Origin: CAVQZA01 sp963718355
GTDB taxonomy: Bacteria; Actinomycetota; Thermoleophilia; Gaiellales; Gaiellaceae
NCBI GenBank assembly: GCA_963718355.1
Contig: CAVQZA010000004.1
Location: 310,001 to 374,000 of the forward strand
DNA: 64,000 bases
Direction: 5' to 3'
A model generated the notes under the pieces. It was given only the letters and a program-made list of their open reading frames with translations. It was not told the DNA's origin and ran no database searches. Positions 1 to 7,836 of this stretch are shown here, piece by piece; the stretch's first letter is position 1; each line of letters begins with the position of its first letter. Made by a program: the position numbers and the translations under genes.

Positions 1-267
1 GCTCGCGATCGGCCCGTCGACCGCGCGGATCACATCCGCCACGGTGATCTCCTCCGGCGGCAGCGCAAGCCAGTAGCCGCCCTCGCTGCCGCGCTGGCTC
101 GCGACGAGCCCCGCGTGGCGGAGGTCGACGAGGATCGACTCGAGGAACTTCGACGGGATGCCCTGCGCCGAGGCGATCCGCTCGCCCTTGACCGGCCCCC
201 CGCCCGCTGCGTGCGCGAGCTCGATCGCCGCGCGAACCGCATAGTCCGATTTGGCCGAGACGCGCAT
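1..267 (-). CDS. Rrf2-family transcriptional regulator (partial, C-terminus off the left edge)
   Basis: The 89 visible codons begin at ATG 267 and run off the window, so the C-terminal half is missing. The residues SDYAVRAAIELA at 7-18 and the stretch from IPSKFLESILVDL to RGSEGGYWLA (37-69) are the helix-turn-helix and wing typical of Rrf2 proteins such as IscR, NsrR and CymR. These often sense Fe-S clusters, nitric oxide or cysteine status. The part that would carry cluster-binding cysteines is not visible, so the signal cannot be told. The start overlaps the stop of the upstream 95-residue gene (ATGA), which suggests translational coupling. The genes it controls are not shown by the sequence; the divergent oxidase-like gene at 574 is one candidate. 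Confidence 0.88.
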   Translation of the reverse strand, partial: MRVSAKSDYAVRAAIELAHAAGGGPVKGERIASAQGIPSKFLESILVDLRHAGLVASQRGSEGGYWLALPPEEITVADVIRAVDGPIAS

Positions 268-554
268 CAGCTCTCCTGGATCCTCGGCGCGGCATGCGCA
301 ACGAGATGTCGTCCGTCACGCGAGTAGACGAAATCGACCTGATCGTCCTTCCGATAGGTGCCCGCGATCCCGAGCAGCATCGAGAGCCAGCGCATCGGGC
401 CGAGCTTCCCCTCGCGCGCGAGCGCGCGCGTGAAGACGAGCGAGGGACCGACCTGCTCGAAGTCGAGGCCCTCCTGCTGGGGCACGCCGTTCACGTACAC
501 CTCGAACGGCGCCACCACTCCGGGCGGAATGTCCACCTGTGATCCGACTCCCAT
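267..554 (-). CDS. Conserved-looking hypothetical protein, 95 aa, coupled to the Rrf2 gene
   Basis: This small protein starts at ATG 554 just after GAGGA and ends in a four-base ATGA overlap with the Rrf2 gene. I do not recognise the family. There is no signal peptide or clear membrane segment. The first half holds a beta-rich stretch (PFEVYVNGVPQQEGLDF, about residues 16-32) that reads like a beta-hairpin module, and the middle a positively charged segment with a short hydrophobic run. Coding potential is supported by the coupled overlap and by the divergent arrangement with the gene at 574. A role in the same response as the Rrf2 regulator is only inferred from position. Confidence 0.6.
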   Translation of the reverse strand: MGVGSQVDIPPGVVAPFEVYVNGVPQQEGLDFEQVGPSLVFTRALAREGKLGPMRWLSMLLGIAGTYRKDDQVDFVYSRDGRHLVAHAAPRIQES

Positions 555-560
555 TCCTCA

Positions 561-566
561 TAGAAT
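561..566 (+). promoter_or_regulatory. -10 element TAGAAT of a probable leaderless promoter
   Basis: TAGAAT ends seven bases before the ATG at 574. No Shine-Dalgarno sequence separates them, so transcription probably starts at or next to the start codon. The same TANNNT arrangement recurs before many first genes in this window. Confidence 0.55.
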
Positions 567-573
567 CGCAGCA

Positions 574-2169
574 ATGGCGGTTAGAGCCGAGACAGCACCG
601 CGCCCCGACTGGATGCGCGGCAAGGTCACGACCTGGCTCACGACCGTCGACCACAAGCGCGTCGGCGCGCTGTACATCGGTACGAGCCTCGTCTTCCTGC
701 TCCTCGGCGGCGTGCTCGCGCTGTTCCTGCGCGCGCAGCTGACGACGCCGAACGAGGACTTTCTCGGCTCGAAATCGTACAGCCAGGTGCTGACGCTGCA
801 TGCGACGACGATGATCTACCTGTTCGCGCTGCCGATCTTCGCGGGGCTCGGCAGCCACCTCGCGCCGCTGATGATCGGTGCTCGCACCGTCGCCTTCCCG
901 CGCCTGAACGCGCTCTCGTACTGGCTGTTCCTCCTCGGCGGAATCGTGCTGTTCGCGAGCTTCACGGCCAACGGCGGGCCTGCCGGCGACCTCTCTCCGA
1001 CGGCTCCGGGGAACGGCCTCAACATCCTGATCCTCTCGCTGCTGATCCTCTCGCTCTCGACGATCCTCGCCTCGATCAACCTCGTGGTGACGGTCAAGCA
1101 CCTGCGCGCCACGGGCATGACCTGGATGCGCACGCCGCTCTTCGTCTGGTCGATGTTCGTCTACTCCGCGCTGCTGCTCCTGATCGTGCCGGTGTTCGCG
1201 GCGACGCTGACGATGCTGCTGCTCGACCGCGAGGCCGGGACGCACTTCTTCACGCACGGCGGCGGCCCGGCGCTCTACCGGCACGCGTTCTGGTTTCTCG
1301 GCCGGCCGGAGATCTACATCCTGCTGCTGCCCGCGATCGGGATCGTCTCGGAGGTGGTGCCCGTGTTCTCGGGGCGGCCGATCTACCGCTTCGGGTGGGT
1401 CGCCAGGTCGCTCGTTGCGCTCGGCTGCCTCTTCCTGCTCGTCTGGGCCCATCGCACCTTCGTGATCGGGATCCATGGTTACGTGCACGTCGTGCTGATC
1501 ATCGCCGCGGTCGTAGTCGCCGCCGTCCTCGCGCTCCTGGTGGCGGACTGGCTCGCGACGATCTGGCACGACGGCGTGAGGTTCGCCTCGCCGCTCCTGT
1601 TTGCCCTGGGCTTCGTCTTTCTGCTCGCAGTCGGCGGGCTCACGCGGCTGGCCGTGGCGATCTTCGGTCAGCACGGCTCGGCCGAGGTCACCGCGCATCT
1701 CCACTACACGGTCTACGGGAGCGCCCTCTTTGCGATCCTCGCGGGACTGCACTACTGGTGGCCGAAGGTCTACGGACGGTTGCTGAACGAGACGCTGGCC
1801 AAGGCGTCGTTCTGGCTCCTCTTCGCCGGCTTCAACATCGCGTTCCTGTTCGAGTTCCTGCTCGGCCGGCTCGGGCTGGGCAGCGGTGTCTCGAGCTACT
1901 CCGGAGGCGGGCACCTGAAGTCCTACAATGTCGTCTCGACCGCGGGCTCCGGAGTGATGGCGGTCGGGATCCTCGTGCTTGCCGTGAATGTCTTCCGCAC
2001 CCAGCGAAGTGGCCGCCGCGCCGGCAACGACCCGTGGCGGGGCGACACGCTCGAGTGGTACACGAGCTCCCCGCCGCCCGAGGACAACTTCGACTCGGTG
2101 CCCGCAGTCCGTAGCGCGCGCCCGCTTGCAGATGTCCGCCAGCACCTCGAGGAGCCCGTTGCACGCTGA
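574..2169 (+). CDS. Cytochrome c oxidase subunit I homologue lacking two CuB histidines
   Basis: This 531-residue polytopic membrane protein follows subunit I of heme-copper oxidases along its length, including FPRLNALSYW and the C-terminal TLEWYTSSPPP. The heme ligands are kept: His76 in helix II (LHATTMIYLF) and His375/His377 (AHLHY). Two of the three copper B histidines are arginine: FLGRPEIYI has Arg244 where GHPEVYI has histidine, and WAHRTF has His293-Arg294 where WAHHMF has two histidines. Tyr248 remains. The K-channel lysine motif (GIKxFSW) is also absent. Normal oxygen reduction at a heme-Cu centre is therefore doubtful; a heme-binding, sensory or altered redox role is possible but unproven. 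Subunits II and III are not adjacent; ctaB follows with an overlap. The ATG at 574 was chosen for its leaderless promoter. Confidence 0.85.
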   Translation: MAVRAETAPRPDWMRGKVTTWLTTVDHKRVGALYIGTSLVFLLLGGVLALFLRAQLTTPNEDFLGSKSYSQVLTLHATTMIYLFALPIFAGLGSHLAPLMIGARTVAFPRLNALSYWLFLLGGIVLFASFTANGGPAGDLSPTAPGNGLNILILSLLILSLSTILASINLVVTVKHLRATGMTWMRTPLFVWSMFVYSALLLLIVPVFAATLTMLLLDREAGTHFFTHGGGPALYRHAFWFLGRPEIYILLLPAIGIVSEVVPVFSGRPIYRFGWVARSLVALGCLFLLVWAHRTFVIGIHGYVHVVLIIAAVVVAAVLALLVADWLATIWHDGVRFASPLLFALGFVFLLAVGGLTRLAVAIFGQHGSAEVTAHLHYTVYGSALFAILAGLHYWWPKVYGRLLNETLAKASFWLLFAGFNIAFLFEFLLGRLGLGSGVSSYSGGGHLKSYNVVSTAGSGVMAVGILVLAVNVFRTQRSGRRAGNDPWRGDTLEWYTSSPPPEDNFDSVPAVRSARPLADVRQHLEEPVAR

Positions 2170-3352
2170 GCCCGCACCCGGCCCCTGGCTGCGACTGACG
2201 GCGCTCGGCGCGTCGGCGGCGGTGCTCGTCGCGGTCGTCTCGGGAGCCTCCGGCATCGGGACCGCGCACCGCGTGCTCGCTGCGCTCGCGCTGCCGCCGC
2301 TGATCGCGGTCGCCGCCGCGGCCGTGCTCGAGTACCGGCGCCTGATCGTGCCGGCCTTCCTCTCGCTCGCTCTGTTCGGGCTCGCCGCGCTCGTCACCGC
2401 GCCCGGCCTACACCTCGCCGCGGCTGCCGCCGCGCTCGCCGCGACAGTCGTCACCGCCGCGCTCACGTTCCGCGGCGAGCCGGTGCCGAACGGGCCGTGG
2501 CGCGACTACATCACGCTGACCAAGCCGCGGATCATGACGCTGCTCCTGCTCACGGGCGCCTGCGGGATGTTTGTCGGCGCCGAGGGCTGGCCGCCACTCG
2601 GGCTCTTCGTCGCGACGATGGCCGGCCTCGCACTCGCCTGCGGCGGCGCGAGCGCGCTGAACCACATGCTCGACCGCGACATCGACGTGCTGATGGGCAA
2701 GCGCACCGACAAGCGCCCCGTCGCCGCCGGACGCATCTCCGCGCCACATGCGCTCGAGTTCGGGCTCGCGCTGATGGCGCTCTCGTTCGTCCTGCTCGCG
2801 GGGACCGTGAACGTCCTGACCGCGACGCTCGCGCTCGTCGGCGGCCTCTTTTACGTGATCGTCTACACGCGCTTCCTGAAGAGAAACACTGCGCAGAACA
2901 TCGTGATCGGCGGCGCCGCAGGAGCCGTGCCGCCGCTCGTCGGCTATGCCGCCGCGACCGGCGACCTCACGCTGACGGCGATCTGGCTGTTCCTGATCGT
3001 GTTCTTCTGGACACCGCCGCACTTCTGGGCGCTCGCCCTGCTGCTCAAGGACGAGTACGCGGCGGCCAAGGTGCCGATGCTCCCGGTCGTGCGCGGCGAG
3101 CGGGCGACGGTGCGCCAGATCCTCGTCTACTCATACGTGCTGATCGCGATCACGCTCGTCCCGTACCTGATGGGCTGGATGGGCCTCGCGTACCTCGTGG
3201 CGGCGATCGGGCTCGGCGGCGGCCTCGTCGCGCTCGCCTGGCACCTCGCCCGCCACGTGACGCCTAAGCGCGCCGCGCTGCTCTTCCACTACTCGTTGCT
3301 CTACCTCGCCCTGCTCTTCGTGGCCATGGCCGTAGATTCGGTGATCGGCTAG
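2159..3352 (+). CDS. ctaB: Protoheme IX farnesyltransferase with extra N-terminal membrane domain
   Basis: Makes heme O from protoheme IX and farnesyl diphosphate for heme-copper oxidases. The UbiA-type prenyltransferase core fills roughly residues 110-397, with the magnesium-diphosphate motif NHMLDRDID near residue 168, then KRTDKRPVAAGRI, KRNTAQNIVIGGAAGA and WTPPHFWAL. CtaB proteins are usually about 300 residues, so the first 100 or so residues are extra: about four hydrophobic helices with GIGTAHRVLA, which resemble half of a CtaA/COX15 heme A synthase. The TTG at 2159, four bases after GAGGAG, was chosen as start and overlaps the end of the oxidase-like gene; ATG 2132 is an alternative in the same frame without a ribosome site. 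Confidence 0.9.
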   Translation: MHAEPAPGPWLRLTALGASAAVLVAVVSGASGIGTAHRVLAALALPPLIAVAAAAVLEYRRLIVPAFLSLALFGLAALVTAPGLHLAAAAAALAATVVTAALTFRGEPVPNGPWRDYITLTKPRIMTLLLLTGACGMFVGAEGWPPLGLFVATMAGLALACGGASALNHMLDRDIDVLMGKRTDKRPVAAGRISAPHALEFGLALMALSFVLLAGTVNVLTATLALVGGLFYVIVYTRFLKRNTAQNIVIGGAAGAVPPLVGYAAATGDLTLTAIWLFLIVFFWTPPHFWALALLLKDEYAAAKVPMLPVVRGERATVRQILVYSYVLIAITLVPYLMGWMGLAYLVAAIGLGGGLVALAWHLARHVTPKRAALLFHYSLLYLALLFVAMAVDSVIG

Positions 3353-3468
3353 TGGACGTCGAGCTCGCCCGCAGCAACGTGCGTTTCGGGCTCTGGCTGT
3401 TCGCGCTCTGCTGCCTGCTCTTCGCGCTCACGTTCGCCCTTGCTGCGCTCTATCTCTCGCAGCACTGA
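3352..3468 (+). CDS. Small single-span membrane protein, 38 aa
   Basis: A GTG shares its first base with the ctaB stop (TAGTG) and opens 38 codons ending at TGA 3468. The product has a short charged start (residues 1-11) and one hydrophobic helix rich in Leu, Ala and Phe (about 12-36). The overlap with ctaB and the membrane helix argue for a real small protein, perhaps an accessory of heme insertion or of the oxidase-like protein. I do not recognise a family. Confidence 0.5.
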   Translation: MDVELARSNVRFGLWLFALCCLLFALTFALAALYLSQH

Positions 3469-3516
3469 CGGCCTGAACTAAAGCTTTCCCCCCATCCCGC
3501 CGATGCCCTTGCTGGC

Positions 3517-5274
3517 ATGGTTCGCCCCCGTTTGTCTGCTGCGGTCGTCATCTCTGGCGCCCTGATCGCCTTCGCCCTAGCGGTGGCGGTGCCGCGCGCC
3601 TCGGCGGTCGAGCCGTTTCCGATCGCGGAGACGACGATGCTGACGGATCACTTCGCGGTGCACTACTACACGAACCCCGACGCGTCGGCCGACCCCGCGT
3701 ACATCACCCAGCAGCAGGCGACCGACCTCGCCGGCTGGGCAGAGCGGGCGTACGCGCTGTACACGAGCTGGGGCTACGCGGCGCCGCCGACGGGCCCGAG
3801 CGGCAAGATCGACATCGACGTCCAGCATTTCGACGCGTCCGGCGCACCGTGGACCTTCTTCGACGCGGCGGCAGAACCGTGCCAGATCGCGCTCGTGGCC
3901 CCCGCTCCCACTGCGTGCGGTGCCATCGGGAACCCGCCGCCCGGAAGCGGCGCGGGCGTTGTGGGAACGATCGAGGTCGACAACACCCGCGGCTTGAGCG
4001 TCCACGAGGTGGCGCACGTCCTCTTCAACATCTTCGAGTTCGGGATCTGGAACGAAGGCGCGCCTCACGTCGAGAACAACTACTACTGGCTCCAGCAGTC
4101 GGCGGCGGAGTGGGCCGCCTACCGCGTCGAGAACTTCCTCACCGCGACGCAGTCCTCGCTCGGCGTCACCGACAGCACCGGCGACTGCGTCGGCGGCCAG
4201 TGCGGCAACAACAACCTCAGCGATGCGGCGGGCGATCCCGGCTGGACGTTCATGGAGTACCTCAACGAGCGGTACGGCGCCGATGTCGTGAAGGCGTTCT
4301 TCACCGACGCGGCTGCAGTCAACGACGTGACGCAGCCCGCGACGCAGTACGTCTCGGACGTGCTCGCGGCCAAGGGCGTGACCTTCGAGAGCGTGTTCAC
4401 GGACTACACCGTCGCCCGGCTGAGCGGCAACTTCTCGATCGTCACGATCAAGGGCCTGCTGCCCGTGCCGACGGTCACTCCCACGCTCGGCTCCGTCACG
4501 GGCGCGATTCCGACCAACCACGTGTCGGTCAGCCACTTCGCCGCCCGGTACATCGCGTTGAGGCACGGCGACGTGTCGGGGAACGCGGGCGGCGTCTGCT
4601 ACGCGGCATCGCTGGCGCTCACCGTCACGATCCCGTCCGGGATCAACGCCAAGCCCTACTACTACGCGAACACCGCCGGCGCGACACCTCAGGCACTCTC
4701 CGTCTCCGGAAGCACCGCTTCGATCACGGTTCCCTGGAACACGTGCGTGGGCAGCCCCGACGCGTACCTGTCGTTGCCGAACCCGAGCACCGACCCAGCC
4801 GCGAACGGCAAGGAGTTCGCGATCGGCGGCACGATGACCGTGGACATGAGCACGCCGACAGCCGCCACGCTGCCGCCGACGCCTGCCTACACAGGGCCGA
4901 CCGTTGCCGCTCCGACGACCGATGCGGTGCCGTCGATCGCTGTCTACGGAACGCAGATCGTCCGTGTCTCGACAGTCGACCGCATGGTGCGGCTGATCGT
5001 GTTCTCGAGTGGAGACGGACAGCTACAGGCCTCGGCCGGATCGACGAACCTCGGCACCTACATGCTCCGTGCGGGCAACAACGACGTCCGCTTCAAGCTG
5101 CCGCAGTCGCTCGTCAATGCGCTTCGCAAGCCCGCCGGACTGCAGGCGAGCGCATCTCTGCTGACGCTCAAGTTCCTCTCTCCGGCCGGCGTTGCCGGGG
5201 TGACCGTCTCCCGCAAGCTCACGCTCGTGAAGCCCGCCAAGCACGTCAAGCCCAAGAAAAAGAAGAAGGACTAG
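3517..5274 (+). CDS. Secreted metallopeptidase-like protein with HEVAH motif
   Basis: The 585-residue product begins with a signal peptide (about residues 1-30, cleavage near ASA-VE) and lacks further membrane spans. His163-Glu164-Val-Ala-His167 is an HExxH zinc site, and Glu198 in QQSAAEW lies 31 residues further on, where gluzincin-like peptidases place their third ligand. LNERYGADVVKAFF resembles the segment after the active site in MA-clan peptidases. The C-terminal half is beta-rich, and the last 20 residues are lysine-rich and may interact with the wall. Peptidase activity is inferred from the motif only; no exact family was recognised. The next gene starts eight bases later and is also secreted, so the two may be cotranscribed. 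Confidence 0.75.
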   Translation: MVRPRLSAAVVISGALIAFALAVAVPRASAVEPFPIAETTMLTDHFAVHYYTNPDASADPAYITQQQATDLAGWAERAYALYTSWGYAAPPTGPSGKIDIDVQHFDASGAPWTFFDAAAEPCQIALVAPAPTACGAIGNPPPGSGAGVVGTIEVDNTRGLSVHEVAHVLFNIFEFGIWNEGAPHVENNYYWLQQSAAEWAAYRVENFLTATQSSLGVTDSTGDCVGGQCGNNNLSDAAGDPGWTFMEYLNERYGADVVKAFFTDAAAVNDVTQPATQYVSDVLAAKGVTFESVFTDYTVARLSGNFSIVTIKGLLPVPTVTPTLGSVTGAIPTNHVSVSHFAARYIALRHGDVSGNAGGVCYAASLALTVTIPSGINAKPYYYANTAGATPQALSVSGSTASITVPWNTCVGSPDAYLSLPNPSTDPAANGKEFAIGGTMTVDMSTPTAATLPPTPAYTGPTVAAPTTDAVPSIAVYGTQIVRVSTVDRMVRLIVFSSGDGQLQASAGSTNLGTYMLRAGNNDVRFKLPQSLVNALRKPAGLQASASLLTLKFLSPAGVAGVTVSRKLTLVKPAKHVKPKKKKKD

Positions 5275-5281
5275 GAGCTCG

Positions 5282-7810
5282 ATGACCGCTCGCGCCGCCC
5301 TCATTCTCTCCGTGCTCGCCGCGCTGCTCGCGCTCGTGTCGCCTGCCTTCGCCACGACGCACGCCGTCGTAGCCGCGCCGACCGGGCTGCACGCGTTCCT
5401 GCTGCGCGCCGACGAGCCGCAGACCCAGGTCTTCGCGCGGACGCCGTCCTTCGCCTGGAATCCCGTTCCGGGCGCGGTCCACTACGAGTTCCAGCTCTCG
5501 ACGAGCGGCTCGTTCCAGGACAGCGGAATCGTCTACGACGACACGACTCTGACGAGCCCGGTCGCGGCGCCGGCGCTGACGCTGCCCTGGATCACGGGCA
5601 CGCCACACGCGCTCTACGCCCGCGTCCGCGCGGTGCTCGACAACTCGAGTACCGACTGGAGCAACCCCTTCGGCTTCGACATGCAGCCGCCGCCGCCGCC
5701 CACGCCGCTCCCGAGCTATCCGGGCCTGCTGCGCTGGACGCCCGTCGACGGCGCGATCGGCTACGACGTCTGGTTCGTCGACATCCCGAAGGTGATCCAG
5801 GTGACGACGAACGTCGCGGACGAGCGCGAGTTCTACACCTTCCACCAGGCCGCGTCCTGGCTCGGCCAGGTGCGCTGGCGGATCCGTGCCATCCGCGACG
5901 ATTTCAACAAGCGGCTGAACGGCCTGCCGATCGTGCAGCACGGCGCCTGGAGCCCTGTCTACAGCTCCGTGAACCCGCCGTTCGCCGTCGGCCCGCTCAA
6001 GCCCCTCGCCACGGTGTCCGACGTCGTCTCGACGGGAGCCGCCTCGTCGCCCGCGCAGCGCCTGATGCCCGCCTTCGTCTACGGCGGCAACCAGACGTTC
6101 CTCGCGGCGACCAGCGAGCTGTACCGAATCTCCGTCTACACCGACCGCGGCTGCCTGAACCGCGTCTTCACGGGGGCCATCGTCGGCAGCCCGGCCTATG
6201 CGCCCCGCTACAGCGGGCCACTGGCGCTACCGCAGACGCCGGGTACGCTCACCGCCGCGCGAAGCGCCTACCTCCCCGACGGCGTCGACGGCGACAGCTA
6301 CACCTGGGACGGCGAGAAGGTGCAGGCGAACGAGGCCCAGCCGCCCGTGACCGCCACACTCGGGCTGCCCGGCGGGACCACGACGGCCACTCCGACCACG
6401 CCCACGACACCGACCACCCCCATGACGCCCACGACACCAACCACGCCCACCACGCCCACTGCACCGGGAGGCGTGGGGACGCCGGCCGCAACGATCCCGC
6501 TGATCAACCTGACTGGCACGATGGGCCCGCCGATCGACCTGTGGGACACCGACTGGTCGCACGGCGGCGGCTACTACTGGACGGTCGTCGGCGTGAACGC
6601 GACGATTCCCGGCTCGCTCGTGACGTCGATCGCAGGGCCGCTGAACGGAACATCGATGCCGGTCGCAAACCCGGCCGGGTTCGAGACCGGCGACGTCCTG
6701 CTGGTCGGCGGCGCGGGCAACAGCGAGCCCGAGGTGGTCGCCGGAGTCGTCGGTGACACGATCACCCTCAGCTCCGTCCCGAAGCTCTTCCACTTCGTCG
6801 GCGAGCCGGTCACGCGCACCGGAGGAACGATCCGCTACAACGACGCCGAGCTGGCGCAGGACGTCTGTGCGGCCGGCCGGGTCATGCGCTTCGGCAAGGA
6901 GAGCGAGCCGACGCTCACCGCGAGCGGCGACCTCTTCGCGAGCGGGCTCTCGCCCCAGGGCAAGCTCTCGTCCGCCGGCGACTCGCACTCGTTCTACGGC
7001 GCGCCGCTCGTCGCCTGGACGAGCGCGCTCGGGGCGGACGTCTACGAGGTGCAGTGGAGCAAGACGAAGGTGCCGTTCACGCCGGAGACGGACCCGGCGA
7101 CGAACGCCCTCGGAATGATGACGCTCAACAACTCCGAGGTGCTCCCCCTCACGTCCGGCACCTGGTACTACCGCGTCCGCGGCTTCGACTTCTCGCTGCC
7201 GACCGGAGCGCAGGCGATGTCGTGGTCCGACCCGCAGCAGATCGTCGTCACCAGGCCGACGTTCTCGATCGTGGGCGGCACCGCGCCGATCGGAACCACG
7301 TCCTACCGTGTCCCCGCCGGCGCCTTCTCGGTCAGCGTCCCGTCGACCTGGTCGGGCGTCGACCGCAGCACGGCAGCCTCCGCGGCCCGGACGAAGCCCA
7401 GGCTCGTCGCATACCTCGGCCCGAAGCTCAAGAGCCTCGCATCTCAGGGCTCGACGCTGAAGTTCGTGGCCTACGACCCGGCCGGCTCCACCGTCTCGAC
7501 CGCCCTCGTCGTGCAGACGTTCGCGAATCGCCCCGGCTACACCCACACCGCCTGGGTCAAGACCGTGACTGCTCAGACCAGGCAGCTCGGAAGCTCGGTG
7601 CAGTGCGCTCAGGTGTCGCTCCCCGCAGGCCCCGCCGTGCGGTGCACGTACGTCGGCAAGGTGCACGGCCACTCGGAGAGCGCCGTCGTCTACTACCTCG
7701 ATCACCGTGGCGGCACGTACTCGCTGACGTTCACAAGCTCGCCGGGCGCCGCTCACGCGAAGGCTTCGATCTTCGCCGCCGCCGCTCGCTCGTTCCGCTT
7801 CCTGACCTAA
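5282..7810 (+). CDS. Large secreted protein with fibronectin-III-like repeats and Thr-Pro linker
   Basis: The 842-residue protein has a signal peptide (residues 1-24, ending SPAFA) and a start behind AGGAG. Three segments share the pattern W-x-P/S-x-x-G-A-x-x-Y typical of fibronectin-type III or similar beta-sandwich modules: FAWNPVPGAVHYEFQ near residue 57, LRWTPVDGAIGYDVW near 150 and VAWTSALGADVYEVQ near 576. A Thr-Pro repeat of about 26 residues (about 370-395) links the halves. The last 130 residues form another extracellular-looking domain. The arrangement suggests an adhesion or wall-associated protein; no enzyme motif was seen. It lies eight bases after the HEVAH peptidase-like gene and may act with it outside the cell. 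Confidence 0.7.
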   Translation: MTARAALILSVLAALLALVSPAFATTHAVVAAPTGLHAFLLRADEPQTQVFARTPSFAWNPVPGAVHYEFQLSTSGSFQDSGIVYDDTTLTSPVAAPALTLPWITGTPHALYARVRAVLDNSSTDWSNPFGFDMQPPPPPTPLPSYPGLLRWTPVDGAIGYDVWFVDIPKVIQVTTNVADEREFYTFHQAASWLGQVRWRIRAIRDDFNKRLNGLPIVQHGAWSPVYSSVNPPFAVGPLKPLATVSDVVSTGAASSPAQRLMPAFVYGGNQTFLAATSELYRISVYTDRGCLNRVFTGAIVGSPAYAPRYSGPLALPQTPGTLTAARSAYLPDGVDGDSYTWDGEKVQANEAQPPVTATLGLPGGTTTATPTTPTTPTTPMTPTTPTTPTTPTAPGGVGTPAATIPLINLTGTMGPPIDLWDTDWSHGGGYYWTVVGVNATIPGSLVTSIAGPLNGTSMPVANPAGFETGDVLLVGGAGNSEPEVVAGVVGDTITLSSVPKLFHFVGEPVTRTGGTIRYNDAELAQDVCAAGRVMRFGKESEPTLTASGDLFASGLSPQGKLSSAGDSHSFYGAPLVAWTSALGADVYEVQWSKTKVPFTPETDPATNALGMMTLNNSEVLPLTSGTWYYRVRGFDFSLPTGAQAMSWSDPQQIVVTRPTFSIVGGTAPIGTTSYRVPAGAFSVSVPSTWSGVDRSTAASAARTKPRLVAYLGPKLKSLASQGSTLKFVAYDPAGSTVSTALVVQTFANRPGYTHTAWVKTVTAQTRQLGSSVQCAQVSLPAGPAVRCTYVGKVHGHSESAVVYYLDHRGGTYSLTFTSSPGAAHAKASIFAAAARSFRFLT
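6389..6466 (+). repeat. Imperfect tandem repeat encoding the Thr-Pro linker
   Basis: Short units of the type ACGCCCACGACACC recur with drift and encode alternating Thr-Thr-Pro, Thr-Pro and one Met-Thr-Pro unit. The repeat is coding and in frame; such tracts often vary in copy number between strains. Confidence 0.8.
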
Positions 7811-7824
7811 CGGCGCCTAGCGGC

Positions 7825-7830
7825 TAGGCT
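7825..7830 (+). promoter_or_regulatory. -10 element TAGGCT of a probable leaderless promoter (hisN)
   Basis: TAGGCT is followed by six bases and the GTG at 7837, with no ribosome-binding site. Confidence 0.55.
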
Positions 7831-7836
7831 CGAGGC

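Noticed and set aside
316..2466. A 716-codon open frame on the reverse strand opposite the oxidase homologue and ctaB.
   Set aside because: Composition is a low-complexity Arg/Glu/Asp mix, antisense to clear membrane-protein genes; its last residues duplicate the small gene at 267-554 out of frame.
6389..6466. Tandem repeat as a CRISPR-like array.
   Set aside because: The units are short, drifted, have no spacers and are coding in frame as a Thr-Pro linker.
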